This document shows, in pieces, positions 12,601 to 21,324 of a DNA stretch of 64,000 nt; positions within the stretch are counted from its first letter, which is position 1, and every line of letters begins with the position of its first letter. A model generated the notes under the pieces. That model was given only the letters and a program-made list of their open reading frames with translations. It made no database searches and was not told where the DNA came from. The position numbers and the translations under genes were made by a program. Source of the stretch: Rhineura floridana (Eukaryota; Chordata; Lepidosauria; Squamata; Rhineuridae); contig NC_084482.1 of assembly GCF_030035675.1 (NCBI RefSeq), positions 223,678,943-223,742,942 of the forward strand, written 5' to 3'.

Positions 12601-15600
12601 AGTTAATGGGCACTTGATAGGCCCATTAACTCACCTGGTCACTCTATTAGACTAACAAAGGGAACTCCTCTGACCAGCAGAGCGGGTTTTTCACCCCCAG
12701 GTGCAGGGTTCCAAATCAGAGGCTGGAAAGGGACATAGAAATCATCCATCTCAGCCCCAAACTCGTAACACTACCCCCTTCCCTGACAAAGTTCTGTCCC
12801 AGACCTGCAGACAACAGAATAACAGATTTTCCTATAAAGAAATAACAGATACAGGTTAATAAGGCATTGAAATATACATCATCAAAAGCATAGCCATAGT
12901 ACAGTCTCATTATCCCAGGTGCATGGTTCCAGATCAGAAGCTGGAAAGGGACTCATAGAAATCATCCATCTCAACCCCAAACCCATAACACATATGCTTT
13001 TGTACTACTGCTGTGTTGGTTTTATGCTGTATTTTTGTTGTAATGAGATGGAACGCCTCTCCTGCTATGTACCTACCCGGTCGCTGCGCTCGACGTCGAA
13101 GGCCCTTCTCCATGTCCCAGTGCATAGGGAGGCACGGAGAACGATAACTAGAGCTACGGCCTTCTCAGTGGTGGCCCCCGAACTATGGAACGCCCTCCCT
13201 GATGAGATACGCCTGGCGCCTTCTTTGCTATCTTTTCGGCGCCAGGTAAAGACCTACCTCTTCGCCCAGGCATTTTAAAAATTTAAAAATTTGCATTTAA
13301 AATTGAAAATTTTTAATTATGTTTTATTGTGTTTTTGTATTTTAACCTGTTTTATTATGCTGTACACCGCCCTGGGAGCTTATTGCTATAGGGCGGTCTA
13401 AAAATGCAATAAATAAATAAATAAATAAATAAATTACTGTTTTTATTTTAAGTACAACTTAGAGATTTTAAAAGAATGAAGTGGATTATAAATGTGACAA
13501 AACCAGCCTTTCCCAACCTTTGGGTCTCCAGATGTTGTTGGATTACAACTCCCATAAGCCCCAGGCAGCATGGCCAATAGTCAGGAATGATGGGAATTGG
13601 AGCTTAGCAACATCTGGGGACCCACAGGTTGAGAACGGCTAAATCAACCAACCAACTAAGCTCCTCCCACTATTTAGTGGTAGCTGTGCAAGAGAAGTTC
13701 TCTTCTGTTCTCCTTTTACACACATATGAGCATAACAGTTACACCCAAACCACATACTTAAAGCGCACATAAGGCACATTTAAAGAGCATGGCTTCCCCC
13801 AACATCCTGGGGGCTGTAAGGTGTTAAAGGTGATGGGGATTTTAGTTCTGTGAGGGGTAAACTACAGTTCCCAGGATTCTTTTTCGGGAAATCCATGTGC
13901 TCTTAATGTGTGTTGAATGTGCTTTAAATATATGGTGTGGATGTGACCTTAGAGATGTCGCAGAGTGGCGAAATTGGGAATGGAGAGACTGAGTGAGCCT
14001 TTATGTGTTTGAATCTTTGCTAAAGATTCCACCTTCCTTGGAATTAATAATAATAATAAATAATAAATTGTATTTGTTGGTCGCCTATCTGTCCAGGTTA
14101 GTGGACACTCTAGGCGACTTACAATAATAAAAGCAGCACATAATATACAACATAATATACCAGCAAACATAATCATAATCAATTTAAAACCAATTCCTGT
14201 TAAAACCTCATAAAAATTAATCCTCCCCAATTCCATAGGCCCGCCTGAATAGCCAGAGAGAGACTTTAAGCTTTAAAATAAGAAATAATTACTTTATTCT
14301 TGAAGTACATACTTGACAGGAAAGAGTTCTACATCTAACTAGGTAAGTTGGAGATGCAAACACTAAACCTAGTGTTTGCCCTCATGCTTGGAGGAGAGGG
14401 AGAGACAAAGAGAAGACGTCTGCTCTCCCTCTCAAGAGAAAGAAGAAAAAGGAAGGAGATGTCAGTCTAGCAGGAAGGGAGAGTCAGCAGGAGATCGAAG
14501 GATAGGTATTAGCCGAGCAATCAGGAGGTCTTCTCTCTAGCTACCCTTTTTAACCCCATGCAGCCTCAACCCATGAGTTCGAGTTGAACCACATATTCCA
14601 ACAAGAGAGAGAGAGACAAAGAATGCTTAGAATCCCCCTTTGGCACAAAAGGAAGGAAGAAGAGGTATTATCAAAGAGAGCAAAGCAAGCCCTGGGACCA
14701 TTCTCACTCTTCTGCCATTGTGCCTAAAAGGACAGCCTTGCAATAATAAAAGGAGGCTTCAGGGTACGATCCCAAACACTCTGTGATCGGAAGGGTTTTT
14801 TTCCTGCTTGGTAAATTCTGGTTCAGCCCATGTATACACTCATGGGGTCTGAACTGGCAGTGGCTGACCAGGAATGAGACCTTGTGGTCACAGTCTACAC
14901 CTTGACGATGAAGTTGACCCATTGTGAGGCAGCTGTGAAGAAAAGCAATATCCATGCGAAGGATCGTTAGGAAGGGGACTGAAAATAAAACTGCCAATAT
15001 CTATTGTTTGCTTATTGGTTTGAGGTTTCTTCCCCCCCCCCCCCGTTTACAATTCCAAAACAAATAAATGCATATTTAGGACATCCGTAACACTAATGAT
15101 TTCATCAGTATTCAATACAAAAATGTTATCCAGTTTTTCTGAAAGATCTTTATTGTTATCTGTCTCCAAATGCCCCACTCCGTCTCCACTCCTACCTGTG
15201 GGATTTTATAGGTGGCCAACAAGTTTGAAATCTGGATGGAGATTTCAGAGTCAGCCCCTTCAAGAACAACCAGTAAGTTACTCTGTCTTCCACAGTTGTA
15301 GTTTAGAACATTTGCCTGCCCAGGAGACAGAAAGTCTAACAAAGCATCATCTGTCACCCTTCCTTTAAAAAAGTTGTCATGGATGCTGTAGCCCAGGGTG
15401 ACATTGGGTAAGAGCTGGGGATTCCGGTTGACATCTTGAATGGCAAGCAAGAAGGAGAGGGTTTGCCAGTATTTAGTGGCTGTTCTCCTGCAAAAATATA
15501 CATATTGCATCATCATCTTGCATTCAATTAATATATTAAATTCAACTCTAGCTTTTTTTGAAAAGTTTTTGCAGACCGTATTGAAACTTTGGATTTAATT

Positions 15601-17318
15601 TCTAGAACTTTACTTATGCTAACACTGATCCAGAATCAAAGCCACAAGCTCAACAGCCAATCCTTACTTAATGGTTATGTGTAAGTAGGCGGATAACCTT
15701 GTTTGTGAATCAATAACCATAATCCTTTTTTTGGGGGGGACTAAGGCAGATGATCATTTTAATGATAGAATTAGGAATGCACAGCCCTTGAAAGAGCTGA
15801 TAAAAGGTTCAAAAGGGTCATGAAGGGGAACAGTGTGGTGTAGTGGCTAAGGTGTTGGACTACGACCTGGGAGACCAGGGTTCGAATCCCCACACAGCCA
15901 TGAAGCTCACTGGGTGACCTTGGGCCAGTCACTGCCTCTCAGCCTCATGAAAACTCTATTCATAGGGTCGCCATAAGTCGGAATTGACTTGAAGGCAGTA
16001 CATTTGCATTTTTAATTTAGCTATATGATGGGGGCAACTGGATATACTGTACTCTGAAATGAAGTACTTAGCCTTCAAATTAGATAAGTGAACAAATACC
16101 TCCCCACACATATTTTGTGTAAATAAGGCAGAGGGGGAAATTGGGATGTCTTCATTTGAGTTGTGTAACACATATTTAAGAGGCATACGGTGTAGTCTAG
16201 TGGTGTGTGTATATATATGTATGTATGGTGGAGAGTTGTTAAAAGCTGGAATGGAACAACCCTGAAGGCTGGGATATATTCTGTTAGCACAGTCTGTTAT
16301 GACAAACTGAAGATCAAGTAAAGTCATTGCAGTTACACACACACACACAGCACACAAAGGTGCACATAGAGGTTAAAGTCATACACTCTCCCATCTCCAA
16401 CCGTTGAAAATACCTCTAACCCCAATCTCCCACCAAAGCCTCTCTCCAGTTGCCTCCCCACTGGCTATTCTCCCTGGCTGATCATCACCAGGCTTTGAGC
16501 TCTTATGGGGGAAAATGAAAACAAGTGATGGGGAAATGCACAGATGTGTAAGGTATCAATTGCTTGCCACGATGTCTGTATCAAGATCAATGCTCAATAA
16601 AGAGGTCATCTGGAAGTGACTTATCACTGTTTCTGTCTTTGAAAACGTACAAAGATCTGATAGGTTGCTGAATTTCATAGTGGATTTGATCCTCTTTTAT
16701 CATCTAAAAGCTGCAATTGGACAACATTTGTTGATTTAATATGCAGCCATTGGAGAGACTGATCAGGTGGGCTGTTACGGCCTTTTGCACTTGCAAATTA
16801 GCTATAGGCCTGTGTCTGTTCACAGAAGTTTAAAGAAAAGTATATGCTTGTTCTGTACGTTAAAGTTATGTTATTGTCCTTTCCTACTATCTTTTACACT
16901 GAGAAAGGGGCCTCACCAGGGATAGCATCTGAAAAGGCAGGCTAAGCATTCAGTGGTGCCCCAGCACTGATGCACCCCCCAAGCTCCCCCCCCCCCAACA
17001 GCAACAGAGGACATGGATTTAGTAGGAAAAAGCTTTGGGGATAGGTGGAGCTCAGGAAGACAACAGCAAGTGAAGAAGTAACCTCCCCCCCCCCAAAAAA
17101 ATGACTTACTGTTTAAAGCTGGTAGAGGGAGGCTTGTTGAAGAGGTGTGGATGAAACAAAGCTCTTGTGGCCGAGATGACCCCGCCAATGAGGTGGTCTC
17201 CTGGCCTGTAATAGTTGAATGGATCTATTTCATCCCTCTCCAGAGTCAAGGGGCATTTCGCCTTCAGCATCCCACAGTCTGCATAAGGCAGCAGCAGCAG
17301 CAGCAGCAGAAGGACCAT
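1806..17318 (-). CDS. Vomeronasal type-2 receptor (V2R), complete six-exon gene
   Basis: This is a class C GPCR for chemosignals, expected in vomeronasal neurons. Splicing by eye gives coding exons 17110-17318, 15196-15487, 11246-12052, 9765-9992, 7397-7523 and 1806-2716. All junctions are GT/AG, phases match (2, 0, 0, 0, 1), and the 2574 bases encode 857 residues with no internal stop, which is normal V2R length. In order: leucine-rich signal peptide (residues 1-16), Venus-flytrap ligand domain (about 75-490), cysteine-rich NCD3G linker (513-575), seven-helix domain (585-845). The C-terminus has the conserved PKCYII and RPD motifs. Introns are full of repeats: intron 5 holds an L2 piece, a MITE and a DNA element; intron 3 a palindromic MITE; intron 2 an L2, a MITE and a solo LTR; intron 1 a Sauria SINE. 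Subfamily and orthology cannot be assigned here. An intact frame suggests function but expression is not shown. Confidence 0.93.
2730..3690. other. V2R intron 5, proximal part: no recognisable element
   Basis: Mixed-composition intron sequence directly upstream of exon 6. No coding exon, RNA gene or repeat was recognised. Confidence 0.4.
3700..4015 (+). mobile_element. Possible diverged LTR fragment
   Basis: The segment AACTCTTTTCTATCAAGTGT, followed by an AATAAA-like site and CTTATTT, resembles the 3' half of the solo LTR at 22189-22665. It looks old and partial, without clear ends. Confidence 0.3.
4030..4370 (-). mobile_element. L2-clade LINE, reverse-transcriptase fragment
   Basis: Minus-strand reading gives pieces of the L2 RT: an [12 protein letters not shown]-like segment, LPLDL then AAFNTIDH (normally LDLSAAFDTIDH), and a terminal VTLG-like stretch. 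Several stops and frameshifts. Located in V2R intron 5. From about 4380 to 5320 nothing further is recognised apart from a short (CA)n at about 4731-4744. Confidence 0.7.
5325..5470 (-). mobile_element. LINE 3' tail (CCCAGGGCGGCAAAC type)
   Basis: A TTTA-rich tail is followed by the complement of a 3' end with landmarks CCTTCCAGCAGGAGCCCAGG and GGCGGCAAAC. The same tail occurs at about 20605-20660, 38955-39010, 45070-45150 and 60305-60370, always minus strand. Probably L2/CR1-group. Confidence 0.6.
5721..5831. mobile_element. Hairpin hAT-type MITE, copy 1
   Basis: A near-perfect palindrome: CAGCTTGGAAAAGTTACTTT at the left is matched in reverse complement at the right, with arms running through AACTACAACTCCCATCAGCC. 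One of five copies in the window. No clear target duplication here; copies 2, 3 and 5 show 8-base duplications. Confidence 0.75.
5838..7241. mobile_element. Candidate non-autonomous DNA element (TAGGGCTGT ends)
   Basis: The left end TTAGGGCTGTGCG and right end TACAGCCCTAG are inverted matches about 1.4 kb apart. No transposase was seen. Two internal segments (about 6050-6110 and 6325-6385) share a GGGATTAACCA-like motif and AAATTTC, suggesting an internal duplication. It abuts MITE copy 1. An exact target duplication was not found. Confidence 0.4.
6583..6619 (+). repeat. (ATA)n microsatellite
   Basis: About twelve uninterrupted trinucleotide units, with more AAT units nearby at 6675-6690. 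Confidence 0.9.
7397..7523 (-). CDS. V2R exon 5 (cysteine-rich NCD3G linker)
   Basis: It encodes [18 protein letters not shown], then [18 protein letters not shown]. Six cysteines match the nine-cysteine linker between ligand and membrane domains; the rest are in exon 6. The acceptor at CTTAG gives 127 bases, one codon longer than the usual 124. The phase (0 in, 1 out) fits both neighbours: the terminal G joins AT from exon 6 to give Asp. A downstream AG (7507-7508) would give a shorter exon but breaks the phase. Confidence 0.9.
7524..8275. other. V2R intron 4, proximal part
   Basis: No exon was recognised. At about 8185-8275 there is a sequence of the form TTAGATTGTAAGCTCC with a closing AAATAAA, resembling an ancient LINE 3' end. 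The rest is unassigned. Confidence 0.35.
8280..8490 (+). mobile_element. Sauria-type SINE
   Basis: tRNA-like head with box-A-like GTAGTGGTTAAGGTGTTGGA and box-B-like GATTCAAATCC, a central GGGTGACCTTGGGCCAGTCA core, and the BovB-like tail GGGTCGCCATAAGTCGGAAT. In V2R intron 4. It is a Pol III-type retroelement, not a functional tRNA gene. Confidence 0.88.
8491..8625. mobile_element. hAT-like DNA transposon fragment
   Basis: GGCCAAGGGCTGCAT with CCTTCCGGGGGCTG and the GTGGGCGTGGCCAAA repeats resembles the end of a non-autonomous hAT element. Partial copy. Confidence 0.35.
9274..9389. mobile_element. Hairpin hAT-type MITE, copy 2, with 8-base target duplication
   Basis: 116-base palindrome starting CAGAGCTTGG and ending CCAAGCTCTG. 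Direct 8-base flanks GATCCATG at 9266-9273 and 9390-9397 are exact. CAGAG-type ends and an 8-base duplication are the signature of hAT transposons. In V2R intron 4. Confidence 0.88.
9765..9992 (-). CDS. V2R exon 4
   Basis: This 228-base exon, the canonical V2R length, encodes residues 437-512. It begins [14 protein letters not shown] after acceptor TTCTAG and ends IVWPKWLNE before donor GAG|GTGGAA. It contains the [16 protein letters not shown] strand that closes the ligand domain. Confidence 0.93.
10085..10195. repeat. CAATGGGACTT interspersed repeat
   Basis: CAGTGGGACTTACTCCCAGG and CACAATGGGACTTCTAG resemble a repeat also seen near 58730-58800 and 60440-60525. Family not assigned. Confidence 0.4.
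10246..10506. mobile_element. Palindromic TAGGGTTGCC MITE with 8-base target duplication
   Basis: A 261-base inverted dimer. The left arm (TAGGGTTGCCAGGTTCA through GTAATGGGAAAAA) is repeated in reverse complement, ending CTGGCAACCCTA. Exact 8-base direct flanks GTTGGGAG lie at 10238-10245 and 10507-10514. Related single-arm copies lie at 26845-27010 and 50417-50580. The duplication length suggests hAT. In V2R intron 3. Confidence 0.85.
11047..11165 (-). mobile_element. L2-clade LINE 3' tail
   Basis: (TTTA)n followed by TATACCGCCCCATAGC and CTCTGGGCGGTTTAC, the complement of the tail attached to L2 ORFs at 12.9-13.4, 18.9-19.6 and 48.1-48.4 kb. Close to the 3' boundary of V2R exon 3. Confidence 0.75.
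11246..12052 (-). CDS. V2R exon 3 (main ligand-binding exon)
   Basis: This 807-base exon encodes residues 168-436. It starts at [20 protein letters not shown] after acceptor CCTTGCCAG and ends QRLQPWQ before donor CAG|GTATT. It carries most of the Venus-flytrap domain ([18 protein letters not shown]) and the [12 protein letters not shown] helix near its end. An L2 tail (11047-11165) sits about 80 bases past its 3' boundary. Confidence 0.94.
12700..12990 (+). repeat. Direct repeat pair, about 75 bases, 210 bases apart
   Basis: About 12700-12775 and 12913-12990 both read GCTGGAAAGGGAC, ATAGAAATCATCCATCTCA and a CCCCAAAC motif. In V2R intron 2. It could be a local duplication or parts of one repeat unit. 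Confidence 0.6.
13045..13436 (+). mobile_element. L2-clade LINE 3' end
   Basis: The end of the ORF is well kept: [14 protein letters not shown], then [17 protein letters not shown] and [16 protein letters not shown], stop, and a 3' UTR ending in a CCGCCCTGGGAGC motif and (AATA)n. It is 5' truncated. In V2R intron 2, antisense to the gene. Confidence 0.85.
13505..13640. mobile_element. hAT-like MITE (CCTTTCCCAACC ends)
   Basis: GCCTTTCCCAACCTTTGGGT with CCAGATGTTG at the left and CAACATCTGG with GGTTGAGAACGGC at the right are inverted ends around ACAACTCCCATAAGCCCC. A related copy lies at 40724-40862. Confidence 0.65.
13755..13955. mobile_element. MITE-like repeat (TTTAAAG ends)
   Basis: CACATAAGGCACATTTAAAG at the left is inverted against GTGCTTTAAATATATGG at the right, with an ACAGTTCCCAGGATTCTTT core. 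Same family as 35405-35582. Confidence 0.5.
13950..14612 (-). mobile_element. Solo LTR of an endogenous retrovirus-like element
   Basis: Same LTR family as 22189-22665. The minus strand begins TGTTGGAATATGTGGTTCAA and has a polyadenylation-type AATAAAG region. No internal region is attached. A later LINE/SINE tail (14041-14245) is inserted in it. Old fossil copy in V2R intron 2. Confidence 0.55.
14041..14245 (-). mobile_element. LINE/SINE 3' tail inserted in the LTR
   Basis: (AATA)n followed by TTGGTCGCCTATCTGTCCAG and CTAGGCGACTTAC, the complement of a GTCGCCTAGAG-type LINE/SINE tail. It interrupts the LTR at 13950-14612. Confidence 0.5.
15196..15487 (-). CDS. V2R exon 2
   Basis: This 292-base exon encodes residues 70-167, the first lobe of the ligand domain, including the family motif [20 protein letters not shown] and the stretch [16 protein letters not shown]. 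The acceptor is TTTTTGCAG and the donor CACAG|GTAGG. The length equals the usual V2R exon 2. Confidence 0.94.
15829..16015 (+). mobile_element. Sauria-type SINE
   Basis: Head GTGTGGTGTAGTGGCTAAGG and GGGTTCGAATCCCCAC, then the GACCTTGGGCC core and the BovB-like GGGTCGCCATAAGTCGG tail. It has a short internal deletion before the tail. In V2R intron 1. Confidence 0.88.
16535..16740 (-). mobile_element. Fragment of unassigned coding retroelement, copy B
   Basis: It matches 48979-49160: both contain GGGAAATGCAC, CTCAATAAAGAG then TCATC, and GTGACTTA. On the minus strand the frame corresponds to the LPDDLFIE segment of the element at 48975-50345. In V2R intron 1. Confidence 0.45.
17110..17318 (-). 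CDS. V2R exon 1 (start codon, signal peptide)
   Basis: The ATG is at 17318-17316. It opens a signal peptide [16 protein letters not shown] whose leucines are seven consecutive CTG codons (a triplet repeat). The N-terminal CPL and [11 protein letters not shown] motifs typical of V2R receptors follow. The donor is ACA|GTAAGT. The exon ends in phase 2 and its last two bases combine with the first base of exon 2 to make Gln. Confidence 0.92.
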
Positions 17319-17420
17319 CCTGTGTCTGCCTGGAACGGCCTCCTCCCTTGTGACCGCTCCTCTAAGCTGATTGAAAGAGTCATCAACACCAAACCATTTT
17401 GCAAGCTTCAGTGGCTTTCC

Positions 17421-17430
17421 TTATATTTAT
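17421..17430 (-). promoter_or_regulatory. Candidate TATA box upstream of the V2R gene
   Basis: On the minus strand ATAAATATAA lies about 103 bases upstream of the V2R start codon, in otherwise mixed sequence. Its position fits a short 5' leader. This is inference only; no initiator element or transcript evidence was seen. Confidence 0.3.
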
Positions 17431-17909
17431 GGAGCCCAGTCAAAGCTCCACACTTGGAGAGAATGGTAGTAAGTCAATCTCACACCACCATCGTCCTCCT
17501 CACCTGCCCAAAATCTCTCCCGAAGCTCTCAATGGCAAAGGAGGCATTTATGCTCCAGTCCTTCCCAGCTCAGATGCGAGAAGTCACCTATTGTTGCTCT
17601 CAGTCCTGATGTTTATTTTAGTGGACTCAAAGGCCGTCTTTCGACAAATTCCCTGGAGCTTTGGTGAGAAGATAATGGGAAAAAATCACTATGATTTTAT
17701 TAATTATAAGGGGAAGAAGCATTGCCTCTGCAACACCCTTAACTCTTTACGTGGCTCCATGCGCAGGTGCAAGGCTGGAGAAAAACAGGTTTGCAAAAAC
17801 TCCCAGGTGTTGCTTGAAACTCTGAGTTGGAGAACTGAGGGGGAAGCTGAACATGTCTAAACTTAGTGAATAAACACATTCACAAGTCAACATCAGGATA
17901 TCCTATTGA

Positions 17910-18140
17910 TACAGTGATGGAGATCCTTCAGGCTGCAGGCCAAATTAGGCCCGCCGGACAGGGCCAGTGCCAGAGGGCAGCCAGGATGGGTCCTGGCCAA
18001 GGGCCCCTGGATCCCTAGGGGCTCTTGAAGGGGCCCTCCTTAAGGTGGGTGGGTAGTACTCCCTGCCACGATCCACGGTGTGGATCGCGGAAGGGAACGC
18101 TACCCACCCACACTAAGGAGGGGCCCTTCAGGGGGAAGTA
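17910..18140. mobile_element. Hairpin repeat, probably a DNA-transposon remnant
   Basis: Two inverted arms: GAAGGGGCCCTCCTTA then GTGGGTGGGTAG (about 18027-18058), and CTACCCACCCAC then TAAGGAGGGGCCCTTC (about 18101-18131). A GATCCAC motif and its complement GTGGATC flank the centre. The flanking GGCTGCAGGCCAAATTAGGC resembles a hAT-type end. Unrelated to the two better-defined MITE families. From 18140 to 18890 nothing else is recognised. Confidence 0.45.
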
Positions 18141-18889
18141 GGTGGGGTGTGCATGTGTGCATGTGCCGGGGCCCGGGGCAGGCTGGAGCCCAAGGGCCCC
18201 AGCATGCCTGGCGCCAGCCCTGACCTTTCAGTTTGACCCTCAGGGCTGTTTTGATCAAGCCACGCCCACCTGCCCTCCATCCAGTGTCAGATGTGGGTCA
18301 GGTAATGACACAGCTGATCCAAAGTGGGTTTTGCAGGCACTGTCTACGAGCTGATGGGTGACACTTGCAAACACCTGTCCACAGTGTTTTACGAGCATCA
18401 GCGATCGCCTGATTATTACGGGTTGGGCAGTTTGTGGATGGAGGTCTGCAAAACCCGGTGATCAGCTCATTGTTGGGGCTCACACAGTTCTATGCATGAT
18501 GCAAAAACAGGTTATGTGATGTCACTGTGATGTCAGATGACTGATAGGTTGGCAGATCCATTTTCCCACCCCATTTTACGATCTAGCCGAACTGTTATGG
18601 GCAACAGCACTGGCTGTAGCAGAGGCCTCATTAGTTCTCATGGTAAGTGCCGCCCCCGAACAAAGAGAGAACTGATGAAGAAAAACAATCTTCCTTTGGG
18701 CTCACTGAGAGTGCAGGGTCCTGTCTGTCTGTCACAAAGAGCGGCTTCACCAAGCCTTGCTCACTGCTGCCTTTGCACAGTGGAAGAACAGGCACAAGTT
18801 CCCCTCTGCCACATGGATGAACAGAGGGGCAAAGGGGGCAAGCTGCCCAGCAGCCCCACCTGTCTGGGCCCCCCAACCTATTGCTTCAT

Positions 18890-19745
18890 ATTAGTGACAT
18901 AGGAAGCTGCCTTTATGCTAAGTCAGATCCATTGGTACATTTATTCATTCATTTATTGCATTTGTATACCGCCCCGTAGCCGAAGCTCACTAGGCGGTTT
19001 ACAACAGTTAAAAACATTAAAAACAAATATACAAATTTAAAAACACATTTTAAAAAAGCCATTTAAAAACACATGCTGAAATGCCTGGGAGAAGAGGAAA
19101 GGCTTGACCTGGGCCCGAAAAGATAACAGGGTTGGCGCCAGGCGCATCTCATCAACAGAATTCATTCCATACTTTGGGGGCCACCACTGAGAAGGCCCTC
19201 TTCCTTGTTGCCAGACTCCCAGCTTCCCTCGGAGGAGGCATCTGCAAGAGGGCCTTTGATGTTGAACGTAGAGTATGGGTAGGTTCATGTTGGGAGAGGC
19301 GTTCCATCAGGTATTGTGGTCCCAAGCAGTGTAAGGCTTCATAGGTTAAAACCAGCACCTTGAATTGAGCTTGCAAACATACAGGCAGCCAATGCAAGCG
19401 GGCCAGAATTGGTTTTATAAGTTTGAACCCTCTGGTCCCTGTTACCAATCTGGCTGCTGCATTTTGCACAAGCTGCAGCTTCTGAACTATCTTCAAAGGC
19501 AGCCCCATGTAGAGCACATTGCAGTAATCTAACTTGGAGGTTACCAGAGCATGGACAACTGAAGCCAGGTTATCCCTGGGGCATAGCTGGGCTACTGACT
19601 AGACTTGGTAGATGTTTAGCTCAGTATTGTGTATACTGTCTGGGAGCAGCAAGAGTCTCTCCCAGCCCTACCTGGAGGTGCCAGGGATTGAACCTGGGGC
19701 CTTCTGCATGCAAGGAAGATGCTCTGCCACTAGCATACAGCCCTT
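18890..19745 (-). mobile_element. tRNA-derived SINE split by an L2 insertion
   Basis: 18890-18936 carries GACATAGGAAGCTGCC and 19590-19745 carries the rest: TAGCTCAGTATTGTGTATAC and the complement of a tRNA-like head, GATTGAACCTGGGGCCTTCT then GCATGCAAGG. The L2 (18937-19589) splits it, and TTGGTA appears on both sides as a likely target duplication. Same SINE family as 35805-35995 and 40205-40362. Confidence 0.7.
18937..19589 (-). mobile_element. L2-clade LINE 3' end inserted in a SINE
   Basis: Minus-strand ORF pieces include KIVQKLQLVQNAAARLVTGT, LARLHWLPVCLQAQFKVLVL and FSVVAPKVWNE. A frameshift and the common GGCGGTATACAAATG-type tail follow. The sequence is younger than its SINE host. 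Confidence 0.85.
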
Positions 19746-19754
19746 CCTCTTATA

Positions 19755-20097
19755 ATGATAGCACTCTTCGAGTACATGAAAGGTTGTCACATAGAGGAGG
19801 GCCAGGATCTCTTCTTGATCATCCCAGAGTGCAGGACACAATAATGGGCTCAAGTTGCAGGAAGCCAGATTTCGACTGGACATCAGGAAAAACTTCCTAA
19901 CTGTTAGAGCCATACAACAATGGGACCAATGACCTGGAGAGGTAGTGGGCTCTCCAACACTGGAGGCCTTCAAGAGGCAGCTGGACAGCCCTCTGTTGGG
20001 AATGCTTTGATTTGGATTCCTGCATTGAGCAGGGGGTTGGACTCAATGGCCTTGTAGGCCCCTTCCAACTCTGCTATTCTATGATTCTATGAATGTC
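19755..20097 (+). mobile_element. CR1 LINE 3' end
   Basis: Contains the end of the CR1 ORF region (AGGAAAAACTTCCTAACTGT) and the 3' UTR GGACTCAATGGCCTTGTAGG. It ends with two copies of ATTCTATG, the classical CR1 terminal repeat. Confidence 0.85.
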
Positions 20098-20604
20098 TAA
20101 GGCTCAATGGGCCAACAAGCTTGCATGGGCAGGAACTCTCCTGGTGAATACCTGCAGGGGCTACATGCTCCCTGCCCTATTTTCTGCTCCATAGGGTTTT
20201 CATGAGGCTGAGAGGCAGTGACCCATAGCCCAACGCTAACAGCACCACTGGTTTTGTTCCTAGGGTTCAAGCCATATAGGTCTATGAAGGTCAGCACCAG
20301 CAACTTGAATTGGTCTCAGAAACCAACTGACAACCTGCAACGGTATTTCAATTTTGGTGAGAGATGTTCTCAGTGAGCTGTCCTAGTTAAAGGTTTTGCA
20401 GCCATATTCTGTACTAGCTGCAGTTTCCAACCTGTCTTCAAGGGTGGCCCCACATAGAACACATTGCTGTAGTCCAGGGGTGGGGACCTTTTTCATCGGG
20501 AAGGCCAGATGACATCATGGGTAAACTTCCAGCGACCACAGACCAATGACAGGTATGGCAAAAACACACACGCACAACTTTCTGTACCCCATCCAGGCAC
20601 GCCG

Positions 20605-20660
20605 GAGGTATTTATTTATTTATTATTTGATTTATATCCCGCCCTTCCTCCCAGCAGTTT
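20605..20660 (-). mobile_element. LINE 3' tail
   Basis: TTTATTTATTATTTG then ATTTATATCCCGCCCTTCCT, the same tail as at 5325-5470. From 20665 to 21320 no feature was recognised. Confidence 0.6.
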
Positions 20661-21324
20661 TTAAAACGGTTCAGGTGATGTGCTCTGAGGTGTTTCAGAG
20701 CAGGGGGAAAAATGTGTTATCAATAATAGACACAAAGGCAGATTTCCAGATACCAGTTTTAGCAGGCTTATTTCTGCAGCTCAAAAGAAGCCAAGGCAAC
20801 CGTGGTTCTTTGCAAGGTGTGACTGTATTTACAATCATGCCTCAATTGCATATTGTTTGCTAGAAGATAAGGCTACAAACCTAGTCAGGGGGACGCCCAT
20901 AGCTGCATAAAGACTAGTGCAGTTGGTCAGGTATCCATAGTGGGAGCAGACTGTAACAAAGCCATACATGTAAACGTTAAGTCTAAAAGCCCTGTGGCCA
21001 TTGCGATTATTATGCCTTCACGGTAATCATTTGTGATTTATGTGAGAGAGTTACGTCTAAGGAGCTACATTCCCAGGACGAGAATGTGAGCTTCATTACT
21101 GCTGTGTTGGACATCAGTTGACAACATTGTTGACAATTGAGTGCATCAGGGATTGCATGTAATTACAGAGGAAGTTCACGTGACTGATTGCATGGACTGA
21201 TGCTTCTGGTAAAAAAAATATTCAAGCGTTAACGCAAAGTGAGATTACATCTTGTGGTTTTGTTTTATTTATTTATTTAAAACCCTAGAAGCAAACTTTT
21301 AGCTTGCACTACATTCTTCTCCAG

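Noticed and set aside
17145-17609. Plus-strand ORF with polyglutamine
   Set aside because: Antisense of V2R exon 1; the glutamines are the complement of the CTG leucine codons.
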